A DNA stretch of 64,000 nucleotides from JASLCR01 sp964619585 (GCA_964619585.1 CAZUCO010000001.1:310001-374000); one strand, 5' to 3'. Shown: positions 16,072 to 25,316, counted from the stretch's first letter. The notes: generated from the letters alone by a model not told the origin. Numbers and translations: made by a program.

Positions 16072-16585
16072 TTACAATTTATTTTTTGATACCCCTTTAG
16101 CCTGGGCGGTTTTATGCTTGTTCTTCAGATCCAGATACACGCTATCGTCCTTTGCTTGCTGATAGTAGCTATAGAATATCTCGGCCGAGCGTGCCTTGCC
16201 AGATGTCGCCCAGTCGTGCCACCAGGTCCACACCACCGTCATTGCCATGCCAAACGTTTTTGACCGTGAAGCCACGTGCAGTGAGGAGGTGCTTGAGAAA
16301 TATCTCAAACTCGGTACCTGTCATATCATCAACTTTATGGGCATGAAGCGCAGCGAAGTTTCTCGACCTATCGCGTCGAGTAAGTAACTCGTAGACCACA
16401 TAGCCAATAGCTGCCACAAAAAATATGATCATTATCGAAGCAGCGATAAATATGATGAGGCGGAAGTTGAAGTTTAGCTCAGAAGCACCACCGGCAATGC
16501 CGCCAAACACAGCGAGCCCAGCCAAAGTAGCAAAAATGATAATGAGAAGATTGTTGTCAATCTTTTTCTGATAGCGTCGTCCCAT
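16072..16585 (-). pseudogene. Broken Mrr-like restriction-endonuclease membrane protein
   Basis: The intact frame from 16585 encodes two membrane helices (near residues 12-31 and 42-64) and then the beginning of an Mrr-type nuclease domain: GTEFEIFLKHLLTARGF followed by GNDGGVDLVARLGD. The catalytic Q/E-x-K strand that should follow is missing: the frame ends at 16169 after 12 unrelated residues. A second minus frame covering 16072-16308 stays open and has protein-like composition. A frameshift near 16200-16260 or a deletion/fusion are both possible. As read here, nuclease activity is unlikely. Confidence 0.6.
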
Positions 16586-16636
16586 AAACTAAAGATAAAG
16601 TATGGTACAAGAAAAGTAAAACAGGGAGTATGTGGC

Positions 16637-17284
16637 TTACTTCGGTGATGTGAGATCAAGCAGCGCAGCAAGTGTTGCCACGTCAACATTTGCACCAAAC
16701 ACATTACCACCCGGCTCGAGCTTGCGGCCTGTTACCAAGTCGCCGATATAGACAGGGTCAAAACCAAGCCGATCGATGATCTCCGAGACAGTCTCGACAT
16801 CATGCTTGTCGTCGCCAGCAACGGCAATAGCTTTGCGCTCAAGTACACCATGCGCGCGAGTCTCGTCATGTAGGTCGTGATAGCCCATGTGGTTGAGAGC
16901 CTTGACGACACGTGACTCCGATAAGAACTCTTGCACCGCTTCGCTCGATGATTCGTCGGGCTTGAGGGAATCATCACGAGGACCATCAACTTCCCACCAG
17001 TGATTGGTCGCATCGATCACCAGCTTGCCCGCAAGCACATCTCGTGGGATCTGACGGTATTTGCTGAGCGGAAAGGCAAGTATGACCACGTCGGCATGCT
17101 TAGCCACCGCTTCACTCGTCGTTGCGATCGCACCCGGCGCGAGCACTTGGATACTCAGTGCAATCTTGGCTGGATCGCCAGAACCAGAGATATACACATC
17201 GTAGCCGGCCTTGAGCGCGAGCTGTGAGAGCACCACGCCGAGTTTACCAGCACCCAAGATCCCAATCGTCTTGATCTCCGTCAT
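16637..17284 (-). CDS. NAD(P)-binding oxidoreductase, F420-dependent NADP reductase-like
   Basis: 215 residues. The Rossmann motif GILGAGKLGVVLSQLALKAG at the N terminus, the VVILAFPL strand end, and the KALNHMGYHDL segment match the NADP/F420-reductase-like family, where NAD(P) dinucleotide is bound. Whether F420 is used is not shown; no F420 genes are in view. Start at 17284 follows the upstream stop in a TAATATG junction, so it is translationally coupled to the LLM flavoenzyme gene. Confidence 0.85.
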   Translation of the reverse strand: MTEIKTIGILGAGKLGVVLSQLALKAGYDVYISGSGDPAKIALSIQVLAPGAIATTSEAVAKHADVVILAFPLSKYRQIPRDVLAGKLVIDATNHWWEVDGPRDDSLKPDESSSEAVQEFLSESRVVKALNHMGYHDLHDETRAHGVLERKAIAVAGDDKHDVETVSEIIDRLGFDPVYIGDLVTGRKLEPGGNVFGANVDVATLAALLDLTSPK

Positions 17285-17285
17285 A

Positions 17286-18350
17286 TTACTGCTCCGCAAG
17301 TAGCTCGCGGACGCGAGGGATCACTTTTTCGCCGTACAGTTTGACCATATGGAGACGCACCTCTGCTGGTACGGGACCAAAACCATACACCATGTCGAAA
17401 CGCGTCGCACCGACCGCTTTCATCGCCTTGGCGATCTTTTGCGCTACCGTCTCTGGAGACCCGACATAGAGCGAGCCACCTTTGACTTCGTTCATGAAGT
17501 GCTGTTTGGTCATTGGCGTCCAGCCGCGTGTCTTGCCGACACGGTCCATTTGTTCTTTGAAGAGAGGGAATGCCATCTCCACCGCTTCTTCATCGGTATC
17601 CGCGATGAAGCCAGGCGAATGCATCCCGACTGGATGTGCCGTGTGGCCAAACTGGGCAGTCGCACGCTTGTATAGCTCAACATACGGCGCAAAACGAGCA
17701 GGAGAGCCACCGATAATCGCCAGCATCAGCGGAAAATCGTAGGCAGCAGCACGGACCACCGACTGCGGTGAACCACCGACGCCAACCATCGTCTCAAGTT
17801 TGCCCGACTCAGTCTTGGGAAATACATCTGCTCTCTCGAGAGCTGGCCGTGTCTTGCCAGTCCAGGTGACTGGTTTTTCTTTGAGTAGTTTAGAAAACAG
17901 TTCGATCTTTTCTTCAAACAAAAGCTCGTAGTCACGCATGTCGTAGCCAAAGAGAGGGAAGGACTCGGTAAACGAGCCACGCCCTAATATTACCTGTGCA
18001 CGGCCGTTTGATACCGCATCGAGCGTCGAGAAGCGCTCAAACACACGCACCGGGTCGTCGCTACTGAGGACCGTGACGCCAGAAGCGAGTTTGATGTGTT
18101 TGGTCTTGGCCGCAATCGCCGCCAGCACCATCTCAGGGCTCGAGATCGCAAACTCATCACGATGGTGCTCACCGAGAGCGATTACATCGACACCAAGCTT
18201 GTCTGCGAGCACCGCCTCTTCAACGACGAGACGAATCGACTCGGCGTAGTTCATCAGTTTGCCGTCTTTGCCAACCGCGAGATCACCAAATGTATCCAGC
18301 CCAAAGAGATACTCTGGCGCCTCTGGTTGCTTAGTCGTTTTTTTCGCCAT
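17286..18350 (-). CDS. LLM-class (luciferase-like) flavin-dependent oxidoreductase
   Basis: 354 residues with the TIM-barrel pattern of bacterial luciferase-like monooxygenases: GVDVIALGEHHRDEFA near residue 53, ASGVTVLSSDDPVRVFERF near 92, LGRGSFTESFPLFG near 122 and GVGGSPQSV near 180. Such enzymes use FMNH2 or F420. It lies between an ArsR-type regulator and an NAD(P) oxidoreductase, so the trio likely answers a redox or xenobiotic signal. GGAGGG before the ATG supports the start. Confidence 0.92.
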   Translation of the reverse strand: MAKKTTKQPEAPEYLFGLDTFGDLAVGKDGKLMNYAESIRLVVEEAVLADKLGVDVIALGEHHRDEFAISSPEMVLAAIAAKTKHIKLASGVTVLSSDDPVRVFERFSTLDAVSNGRAQVILGRGSFTESFPLFGYDMRDYELLFEEKIELFSKLLKEKPVTWTGKTRPALERADVFPKTESGKLETMVGVGGSPQSVVRAAAYDFPLMLAIIGGSPARFAPYVELYKRATAQFGHTAHPVGMHSPGFIADTDEEAVEMAFPLFKEQMDRVGKTRGWTPMTKQHFMNEVKGGSLYVGSPETVAQKIAKAMKAVGATRFDMVYGFGPVPAEVRLHMVKLYGEKVIPRVRELLAEQ

Positions 18351-18359
18351 ATATCCCTC

Positions 18360-18644
18360 CTATAGCTTGTCTGTATTGATGCCAACCTGGTCAAGCAAGG
18401 GTTGGTTCAGTTGATAATATTTTTCTACTCCCACTTTGCGCTCCAACAGTACACCCGCCGACACAAGTGTCTGGAAATGATAGCTCATGGTTGGTTGTGA
18501 TAGCTTCAGGGCGATGGCGCAGTCTGACACAATATCACGGCTATTAACTTCTTTGTCCTCGCGAGCAAGCTTGCGGATGATCTCAAGACGAGTCTCATCA
18601 CCAATGCTTTTAAAGATGGTTGCTTTGTTGAGTGTGGGTTCCAT
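18360..18644 (-). CDS. ArsR-family transcriptional repressor
   Basis: 94 residues with a winged helix-turn-helix: IFKSIGDETRLEIIRKLA near 10 and the recognition helix LSQPTMSYHFQTLVSAGVL near 49. The usual metal-binding CxC of SmtB/ArsR is absent; only one Cys (SDCAIAL near 41) is present, so a redox-type sensor is more likely than a metal sensor. It is the first gene of the operon that continues with LLM oxidoreductase 9 bases later, and a palindrome lies within its promoter, suggesting autorepression. Confidence 0.9.
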   Translation of the reverse strand: MEPTLNKATIFKSIGDETRLEIIRKLAREDKEVNSRDIVSDCAIALKLSQPTMSYHFQTLVSAGVLLERKVGVEKYYQLNQPLLDQVGINTDKL

Positions 18645-18651
18645 ATTTCTT

Positions 18652-18679
18652 ATTATATAGATATATTTAAATATTTCAA
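18652..18679 (-). promoter_or_regulatory. ArsR operon promoter with palindromic operator
   Basis: Minus strand TTGAAA (18679-18674) and TATAAT (18657-18652), 16-base spacer. The perfect palindrome ATATTTAAATAT (18663-18674) lies between them, a likely repressor site. Confidence 0.6.
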
Positions 18680-18774
18680 TATATAATTCTTTGGAGATGA
18701 TTTAGGAATGCGATATGCGGGGAGAATTTACCCAAAAAGACCAGTGTAAAAGCATCGATTCTTGAGGTCATCTT

Positions 18775-18783
18775 TGCTATAAT
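18775..18783 (+). promoter_or_regulatory. Extended -10 promoter of the giant surface protein
   Basis: TGCTATAAT is an extended -10 element with no good -35 box. It is followed by GTAGGGGGATAAG, a strong ribosome-binding stretch. Confidence 0.55.
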
Positions 18784-18839
18784 AAACCATAAGCAGAGAG
18801 TAGGGGGATAAGATAAAAATCAGACGCAGCAAGCACCGA

Positions 18840-21800
18840 TTGTTTCGGCATGTCATGCAAATTTTTATACTGGCGATTGTCGGTATATATTTCGTGTCGC
18901 CTTCGCTTGTCCAGGCACTTGATTTTACCTATGGCCAGGCGCTGACCGTCGCTGGCACTACCACTAGCAACCGTGCTGGCGAAACAGTCGCAGCTACCTC
19001 CAGCTACCTCGCCTCTGGGGCACCGCTCGATGATACTGTCGCGACCGATGCCGGTGCGGTCTATCTGTATGAAAAAGTAGGAAGCACATGGACCTTTCGG
19101 CAGAAAATCACTGCTAGTGACGGAGCAGCAGGGGACCAGTTCGGCACATCACTTGCCATGAATGGGACGACACTGGCAATCGGAGCACCGCTTGATGATA
19201 TCGGTGCTGCTGTCGATGCTGGATCGGTCTATAGCTTCGATCTCGAGAATGGGACGTGGCTCCAAACTGAAAAACTCACCATACAGACACCTGTAAACTA
19301 CGAGCGTTTTGGTACAGCGGTCGATATGTCGAGTACGCGTCTTGTTGTGGGAGTCCCAGGGTATAATGGTGCAACATCAGCGACGACCTTTGGTCGTGGT
19401 GCCATAAATGTGTGGGACCGACAGGGAATTAATTGGGCTAATCAGTACTCTTACCTCTATACCTCTCCTGTATCAGCTACCACTCGTGCAGCCTTTGGTA
19501 ACTCGGTGGCGATATCTGGCAACAAGATTGCCGTGGGAGCTCCAAGTGATTACGCCGCAACTACAGGGCAGGGTGGCAATGCAGGCAGCATGTCTGTACT
19601 CACATACAATAGCGGCACTAGCACGTGGACATCTGAAGCACGTATGTATAGCACCACACCGGCCGCCAACGACCGCTACGGCAATAGCGTCGATATACAG
19701 GGAAATACCTTGGTAACCGCAAACTTTGCTATCGCAAGCACTGCGCCAAAGATATTTACCTACACCTATTCCGCAGGTGCATGGTCCGCGCCAACCGTTA
19801 TTGTGCCGGCATCAGCCGCAACCAGAAGATATATTGGCCAAGCTGTCGAAATAGCGCCTGATCAATCGTCCATACTCGTAGGGTCGGATGTATCCTACTC
19901 GACAACCGATTCTGTCGGTCGTGTTTTTGTCCTCAAGCCAAATAGCTCTAGCGGTGTATGGGAACAGTCGCAGGAGATGGCATCGCCAGATGGAACCAAT
20001 ACAACCTCTACGTGGTTTGGCCATGACGTCGCATATGCCGGCCCGTCACCAGTGATTGCAGCGCCAATGACCGTAGCGGCGACAAATACTCGAGGGGCTA
20101 TCTATACATACGGAGAAGGCGACGGTGCACCGCCAACACTCAGCCTAACTTCCTCGGCATCTCAGTATGTTAAAAATCCCTACACGGTAACTATCGATAC
20201 TTCCGAGCCAGTAGTCGGATTCACGGTAGATGACATCTCAATTACCGGTGGGGCAAGTCTAAGCAACTTCACTCAAGTGAACTCGTCTCAATACACCGTG
20301 CTCGTGACGCCACCAAGCGATGGGCAATACACGCTAACCATCGCCGCCGGGAAGATGCAAGATGCAGCCGGCAATGGCAATGTCGCATCGACGCCACTTG
20401 TTCGTACCTACGATGCGACACCGCCTGACGCTGCCGTACTCACCCCTACACAGTCTACTTACTTCTCATCACCGACTATCAGCGCATCAGTACGAGTGCA
20501 CGACGTCAATGGAGGCTTGAGCGGACTTGCAGCCGATGATATCTCTATCTCAAATGGCACGATCAGCGACTTTTCGACGACGTCAAACGCGAACTCGATC
20601 ACTGGCACATTTACGATCACGCCGACCAGCCAAGGTACTATCAATTTCTACGTCAAAGCCGGCGCGGTCACCGACCAAGCAGGCAACAATAGTGCCGCCA
20701 GCACTATGCGAACTATTTATTACGACACCGGTAAACCGACACCCTCGTTCAGCACCCCGCTCAACCCAACAAATCAGTCACCATTCCCAGTCACTTTGTC
20801 GTTTGATGAGCCAGTCGCCGACATACAAGACGTAGCAGCCAGTCAGATCGGCATCACTGGTGGGGCAATCAGTAACTTCCAGCGCGTGTCGAATCAGCAG
20901 TATACATTTGATGTCACGCCAGCTGGCCTTGGCTCTGTCACACTGAGTTACGCAGCTGGCCAGGTAAATGACCGCGCGGGCAATAGTAACAATGCAGCTA
21001 GTAGTCTTGATGTTGAGTTCGATAACTTCGGCCCAGAAGTAGACATATCTTCGCCAGCAAACAACCCAACAAATCAGTCACCAATACCATTCGTCATTAC
21101 GCTATCTGAGCCAGCCAGCGGACTCACACCCAGCGACTTCACTGTCAGCAATGGCACCATCGGTACACTTACTCAAGATTCTTCTACACAATATTCGCTG
21201 TCCGTGACACCGACAAGTAATGGTAACGTCAGCCTCTATCTTCCAGCACAAAAAGCAACTGATAGTACAGGCAATGGCAACCAGGCCTCAAATACCAAAG
21301 TAATCGGCTATGATACGGTGAAGCCGGCCGTAACAGTATCGCACTCATACACCTCACCAACCAACGCATCACCACTCATCTACACTATCCGTTTCTCAGA
21401 GCCAGTCAGTGATCTCACTAGTGGCGCGCTCAACCTCACTAATGCCACAGTCGTCTCCCTCACAAAGGTTGATAGTCGCGAGTATACGTTATCAGTCACA
21501 CCGAGTGATGGAACCGTAATCGTACAAGTGCCCGCTGGTGCTGTGCAAGACGCTGCAACCAATCAAAATGCTCAAGGCTCCTCGAGCCTGACATCGGACA
21601 GAACCGCACCAACAGGTACTGTGAATACACTGCATACCAACAACACCCGACCTGGCGTCAGCGGCACGATCAGCGAGCCAGCAGATACTGTGATAGTAAC
21701 CGTCGACGGAAAGACTGTAAATGCATCGATCGACAACACCGCTCGAACATGGAAGGTGGGCGGAAATCTCTTCGGACCACTCACCGACGGCGTGTATGAC

Positions 21801-23675
21801 GTCACGCTTCGGATCACCGATACAGCAGGGAATATTGGCACCGACACAACCACCGATGAACTAACGATCGACACCGATGTGCCTACCGTCACGATCGATA
21901 CTGGGCAGGCAACGACCAATCAAAGCCCCATAAACTTTGATCTCAAAAGTGACCGCAATATAAGTGGGCTCGAGCCGTCAGACTTTGCTATAACCAATGG
22001 AGTAGTGACAGGGGTAACCGAGACGGATCGCCAAACCTACGTTGCCAAGGTAACACCTCAATCAGACGGAAAAGTGATCCTGCAGCTCAATGAAGATACA
22101 GTAAGCGATGACGCTGGCAATAAAAACCCTGCCAGTAACGTAGCCGAGGCACTTTACGATACAACGAGGCCGCAGATCACCCTCAGCGGTCCAAACACTC
22201 CGACAAAGAACAGCTTTGATGTCACTGCAGATAGCAGCGAGAAGATCGAAGCTCTGACTGCAAATGATATTGCTGTTACGCGCGGCACGGTCACCGATAT
22301 ACAAAAGCGCTCTGACCAGCGATATGTCATATCTATTCAACCAACTAGTGATGGCACCGTCAGTGTACAGGTGCCCGCAAACCGAGTGGCCGATGATGCC
22401 GGCAACCTCAACACCGCCTCAAATATCTTTGAACGTAGCTATGATACGACTGCACCGGCACGCCCAACCGTGGATAGTCAAACTGTCACCGATAGACAGC
22501 CAATAGTCACCGGAACATTCGATGATACCGATACAAACACCCTGCGTGTTGTCGCCGGATCCCACTCGTATCAGTCTGGCGTCGTCGGCACGCCGCTCTC
22601 AGTGAGCGGGAATCGGTGGAGCCTTAACTTTGAGGATGCCGATATCCGTCTCGAGTACGGTACCTATGATGTACGAGTCACTTCTACCGACGCTGCAGGA
22701 AACAGCTCAAGCGACACTAGCAAAGATGAACTCACAATCAATAGCCCTGGGCAAATAGCAGCGACGGTCGATGAAAAAGTCACTGCTGAGGGCCGTCCGG
22801 AACTCACTGGGACGGTCAGCCGACCGAATGCCACCGTTGATGTCAAAATACTAGACAAAGTGTACCGCGCTACTAACAATAAAGACGGCACCTGGACGCT
22901 GCCTGCCAACACTACAGATACACTCGCCGATGGCACGTACGACATACAGCTCACTCTTGTAGATGGCAATCTGGAAGGCTCCGACTCGACCAAAGATGAG
23001 CTCACGATCGACAGTGCTGCACCGCGAGGAACATTTACCCGTATTATCACCACCGACACATCACCGCGACTATCTGGTACCATTGATACATCTAGTACTC
23101 GTGTACAGGTACAGCTCGAGGGTAAGCTGTATAGTGCAGTTACAACAAACGACAATCGATGGGTGATTGAAAAGGGCACTATTAGTCCAGCACTCACGGC
23201 AGGTACTCATCTGGCCACCCTGTATATGCAGCGCAACGACAAGGAAGCAGTAGAAACAGTACGCCACGCTATTACCGTGCAAAGCAATGGAGAGCCAGAG
23301 AACCCTCAACCCCCAGAAGAGGGAGGTACTGATGGGGGTGGTACAAAACCAAAGCCATCGCAGCCGATAGAGCAAGGTGGCACCGACACCACCAACGGAG
23401 GGACCGGTACTAGCACTGATGGTCCGAAGCGTGATGGCAAATCATCTCAAAATGATAACGGAACTTCAACTACGGTAGATGAAAATGATGACAATCAAAC
23501 AGGTAAAAACTCTCTGAACAATGATGGTGGAACAAATAAAGATGAGAGTTATAAGAAGACTCCTATTGGCATAGCCGTCGTTTGCTTACTTTCGCTCGCT
23601 GCAGCCGGTATCATTCTATTCGTTCTAATAGGATGGAAGCGAAAGCGCAAAAAAGACAAAGAAGACGCATTCTAG
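18840..23675 (+). CDS. Giant secreted, membrane-anchored surface protein (FG-GAP and Ig-like repeats)
   Basis: About 1611 residues. A signal peptide (hydrophobic MQIFILAIVGIYF core) is followed by six or seven FG-GAP-like repeats (for example DQFGTSLAMNGTTLAIGAPL) to about residue 430, then eight or more Ig-like repeats with the pattern TNQSP...F.VSLTEPV, DLSFSVSNG, DxAGN, then other Ig-type units with TDTxGN, a Gly/Thr/Asn-rich stalk, and a C-terminal membrane helix ending in KRKRKKDKED. This is an adhesin-like architecture, probably host contact. The TTG at 18840 is one start; the frame stays open upstream and the ribosome binding site AGGGGG fits an ATA codon at 18813 far better. Confidence 0.9.
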   Translation: MFRHVMQIFILAIVGIYFVSPSLVQALDFTYGQALTVAGTTTSNRAGETVAATSSYLASGAPLDDTVATDAGAVYLYEKVGSTWTFRQKITASDGAAGDQFGTSLAMNGTTLAIGAPLDDIGAAVDAGSVYSFDLENGTWLQTEKLTIQTPVNYERFGTAVDMSSTRLVVGVPGYNGATSATTFGRGAINVWDRQGINWANQYSYLYTSPVSATTRAAFGNSVAISGNKIAVGAPSDYAATTGQGGNAGSMSVLTYNSGTSTWTSEARMYSTTPAANDRYGNSVDIQGNTLVTANFAIASTAPKIFTYTYSAGAWSAPTVIVPASAATRRYIGQAVEIAPDQSSILVGSDVSYSTTDSVGRVFVLKPNSSSGVWEQSQEMASPDGTNTTSTWFGHDVAYAGPSPVIAAPMTVAATNTRGAIYTYGEGDGAPPTLSLTSSASQYVKNPYTVTIDTSEPVVGFTVDDISITGGASLSNFTQVNSSQYTVLVTPPSDGQYTLTIAAGKMQDAAGNGNVASTPLVRTYDATPPDAAVLTPTQSTYFSSPTISASVRVHDVNGGLSGLAADDISISNGTISDFSTTSNANSITGTFTITPTSQGTINFYVKAGAVTDQAGNNSAASTMRTIYYDTGKPTPSFSTPLNPTNQSPFPVTLSFDEPVADIQDVAASQIGITGGAISNFQRVSNQQYTFDVTPAGLGSVTLSYAAGQVNDRAGNSNNAASSLDVEFDNFGPEVDISSPANNPTNQSPIPFVITLSEPASGLTPSDFTVSNGTIGTLTQDSSTQYSLSVTPTSNGNVSLYLPAQKATDSTGNGNQASNTKVIGYDTVKPAVTVSHSYTSPTNASPLIYTIRFSEPVSDLTSGALNLTNATVVSLTKVDSREYTLSVTPSDGTVIVQVPAGAVQDAATNQNAQGSSSLTSDRTAPTGTVNTLHTNNTRPGVSGTISEPADTVIVTVDGKTVNASIDNTARTWKVGGNLFGPLTDGVYDVTLRITDTAGNIGTDTTTDELTIDTDVPTVTIDTGQATTNQSPINFDLKSDRNISGLEPSDFAITNGVVTGVTETDRQTYVAKVTPQSDGKVILQLNEDTVSDDAGNKNPASNVAEALYDTTRPQITLSGPNTPTKNSFDVTADSSEKIEALTANDIAVTRGTVTDIQKRSDQRYVISIQPTSDGTVSVQVPANRVADDAGNLNTASNIFERSYDTTAPARPTVDSQTVTDRQPIVTGTFDDTDTNTLRVVAGSHSYQSGVVGTPLSVSGNRWSLNFEDADIRLEYGTYDVRVTSTDAAGNSSSDTSKDELTINSPGQIAATVDEKVTAEGRPELTGTVSRPNATVDVKILDKVYRATNNKDGTWTLPANTTDTLADGTYDIQLTLVDGNLEGSDSTKDELTIDSAAPRGTFTRIITTDTSPRLSGTIDTSSTRVQVQLEGKLYSAVTTNDNRWVIEKGTISPALTAGTHLATLYMQRNDKEAVETVRHAITVQSNGEPENPQPPEEGGTDGGGTKPKPSQPIEQGGTDTTNGGTGTSTDGPKRDGKSSQNDNGTSTTVDENDDNQTGKNSLNNDGGTNKDESYKKTPIGIAVVCLLSLAAAGIILFVLIGWKRKRKKDKEDAF

Positions 23676-23689
23676 AGCGTGACACCAGA

Positions 23690-24469
23690 TTATTTGGTTA
23701 ATCGAACACTGAGGCCAATACCACCGAACTCTTTACACACAAAAACAGGCTGATAATCCGTACTTAAAGACTTGTCGTAGCAATAGCCCAGGTCAGAAAA
23801 ATCCTCAAGACTTGTCAGATCCTGTATCTTTGACTGTACTAACCAGCGAGCAAAGGCACCACGCGCAATCTTGGCATGTACGGTGACAAAAATTGGCTCG
23901 CCAGTCTTCTGGCTTACGGTGAGAAACTTCGGTGTAATAACCGACAAGCTAGTGAAGGGGAGTACTGCTTTGGTATACTCTACTGCTGAGAGATTCATGA
24001 TATATTTAGTGTCGACTGGTAGCAACGAAGCGATAGAATCACCCCAGAATTTATAGAGATTTTGCCCGTCCGGCAATTTATATGCCATCTCGAGGCGATA
24101 GGGCAGTGCGCCATCACACGCACGAAGTGCGCCGTAAAGACCAGATAGAATCAGCAAGTGCTCGTGAGCATAGGCTCGGTCCTCGTCAGACCATGTCTGG
24201 ACCTGGAGGCCGCTATAAATATCACCCACAAATACATCGATCGCTGGGACTTGTAACTCCAGATCATCCGACCACTTTTCGTACATCTCGCTGACTTCAG
24301 TGGCTTTCTTGGCGGATATTTTCATGAGAGATTCAACCTCTTCGATTGAGGCATGCTTCCAGATATCCGCTAACGTATTTGCCTGCGCGAGCAGCTGAGG
24401 AACGCCAAGCGGCTGTCGTGGCTGCTTGGGAATACGCATGGTCTTGGATGAATGAAGAAGAATTTGCAT
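23690..24469 (-). CDS. yaaA: YaaA family (UPF0246) peroxide-stress protein
   Basis: 259 residues. The start MQILLHSSKTMR, the LSGLYGALRACDGALPYRLEM block near residue 110, the NLYKFWGD motif and NLSAVEYTKAV near 163 match YaaA, which limits free iron damage under peroxide in other bacteria. ATG at 24469 is set by homology; the longer frame to 24700 has membrane-like nonsense residues. The DUF4342 gene starts in the opposite direction only 13 bases away, so each promoter lies in the other's 5' coding region. Confidence 0.9.
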   Translation of the reverse strand: MQILLHSSKTMRIPKQPRQPLGVPQLLAQANTLADIWKHASIEEVESLMKISAKKATEVSEMYEKWSDDLELQVPAIDVFVGDIYSGLQVQTWSDEDRAYAHEHLLILSGLYGALRACDGALPYRLEMAYKLPDGQNLYKFWGDSIASLLPVDTKYIMNLSAVEYTKAVLPFTSLSVITPKFLTVSQKTGEPIFVTVHAKIARGAFARWLVQSKIQDLTSLEDFSDLGYCYDKSLSTDYQPVFVCKEFGGIGLSVRLTK

Positions 24470-24482
24470 GTACAATAGTAGT

Positions 24483-24722
24483 ATGACAAAACGTACTGAA
24501 GAATTCAAAGTAAACGGTGAGGACCTCCTCAAAAAAGTAAAAGAGATTATTGCTGAGGGCAACGCTCGCAGAATCACTATCAAGAATAAAGAGGGTAAGA
24601 GTATCGTAGAATTACCCCTGACTATTGGTGTCATCGGTGCCGCGCTGGCACCACTTCTTGCTGCTGTTGGCGCTGTAGCTGCACTCGTCACCGAATGCAC
24701 TATTGTCGTTGAACGCGAGTAA
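24483..24722 (+). CDS. DUF4342-like small protein
   Basis: 79 residues. The pattern KVNGEDLLKKVKEIIAEGN, RRITIKNKEGKSI and a glycine/alanine-rich hydrophobic helix near 49-70 (GVIGAALAPLLAAVGAVAAL) is typical of DUF4342 proteins, whose role is unknown. TACAAT lies exactly 6 bases before ATG and no ribosome binding site is present. It is divergent from yaaA. Confidence 0.8.
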   Translation: MTKRTEEFKVNGEDLLKKVKEIIAEGNARRITIKNKEGKSIVELPLTIGVIGAALAPLLAAVGAVAALVTECTIVVERE

Positions 24723-24739
24723 CAAATTAGCTTAAGCTT

Positions 24740-24769
24740 TTGTTTTATTTGACCCGCTAGTGGTATAAT
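24740..24769 (+). promoter_or_regulatory. Promoter of the long-leader unit
   Basis: TTGTTT (24740-24745), 18-base spacer, TATAAT (24764-24769). The inferred transcript runs about 240 bases before the coding start at 25016. Confidence 0.6.
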
Positions 24770-24774
24770 TAGTA

Positions 24775-25015
24775 TTAGCTATGGACGTACTGGTGGGGTA
24801 GGCGGATCATCCGCGTACGCCATCTTTCTACGAACAAGCTTGCAACGATTGACGTCCGAAAAAGACGTTCCAACACCTCCATCGTGGTAAAAAGAGTCCG
24901 TCTCTGAGCGGTCATGAGACTCCTTTCCACCGCTGGATCACTCCAAAATCCGTTCGCTAATCAATCTAAAGCATTAGCCTTCTATCCCTATAGATAGAAG
25001 CTCGGGAGTGAAACT
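24775..25015 (+). promoter_or_regulatory. Long structured 5' leader
   Basis: The leader contains several possible helices: GGACGT (24783) with ACGTCC (24856), AGCGG (24915) with CCGCT (24941), GAGTC with GACTC, and a perfect 8-bp hairpin 24979-25000 ending four bases before the GGGAGTG ribosome binding site. A 6-codon ORF begins at 24781. A cis-regulatory RNA is possible; no known riboswitch class was recognised. Confidence 0.45.
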
Positions 25016-25267
25016 ATGACACAAACTACCATTAACAAAAAAGTAACCGTTACTGCCGTTGGGTTTCGCAAGAATCTTATGGCATATCCGCGTCGTATGG
25101 AGTTCGAGGGTAAAACCTATGACTTCATCGACCAAGGGCTCGCCTGTATTGTCTCCAAGGGACAACACGTCGCACAGGTGCTTACCCTCAGCGATGGCTA
25201 CCAGCAGTTCCGACTGCGCAGCGACAACCGTGGTGGTACGTGGACGCTTCTCAGCGTTCTTGCGTAA
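25016..25267 (+). CDS. Orphan small protein, unknown function
   Basis: 83 residues, soluble, beta-rich, with motifs RRMEFEGKTYDFIDQG and FRLRSDNRGGTWTLL that look like a small beta-sheet domain. I do not recognise it. GGGAGTG stands 6 bases before the ATG. It has a dedicated promoter, a long structured leader and an intrinsic terminator, so it is a single-gene unit of the same style as those at 1579 and 3311. Confidence 0.7.
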   Translation: MTQTTINKKVTVTAVGFRKNLMAYPRRMEFEGKTYDFIDQGLACIVSKGQHVAQVLTLSDGYQQFRLRSDNRGGTWTLLSVLA

Positions 25268-25286
25268 CCAAACACCACTCTCTAGG

Positions 25287-25314
25287 CCACCTCTGTTGTA
25301 TCAGGGGTGGTTTT
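25287..25314 (+). terminator. Intrinsic terminator of the 25016 gene
   Basis: CCACCTCTG (25287-25295) pairs with CAGGGGTGG (25302-25310, one mismatch) and is followed by TTTTAG. Confidence 0.8.
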
Positions 25315-25316
25315 AG

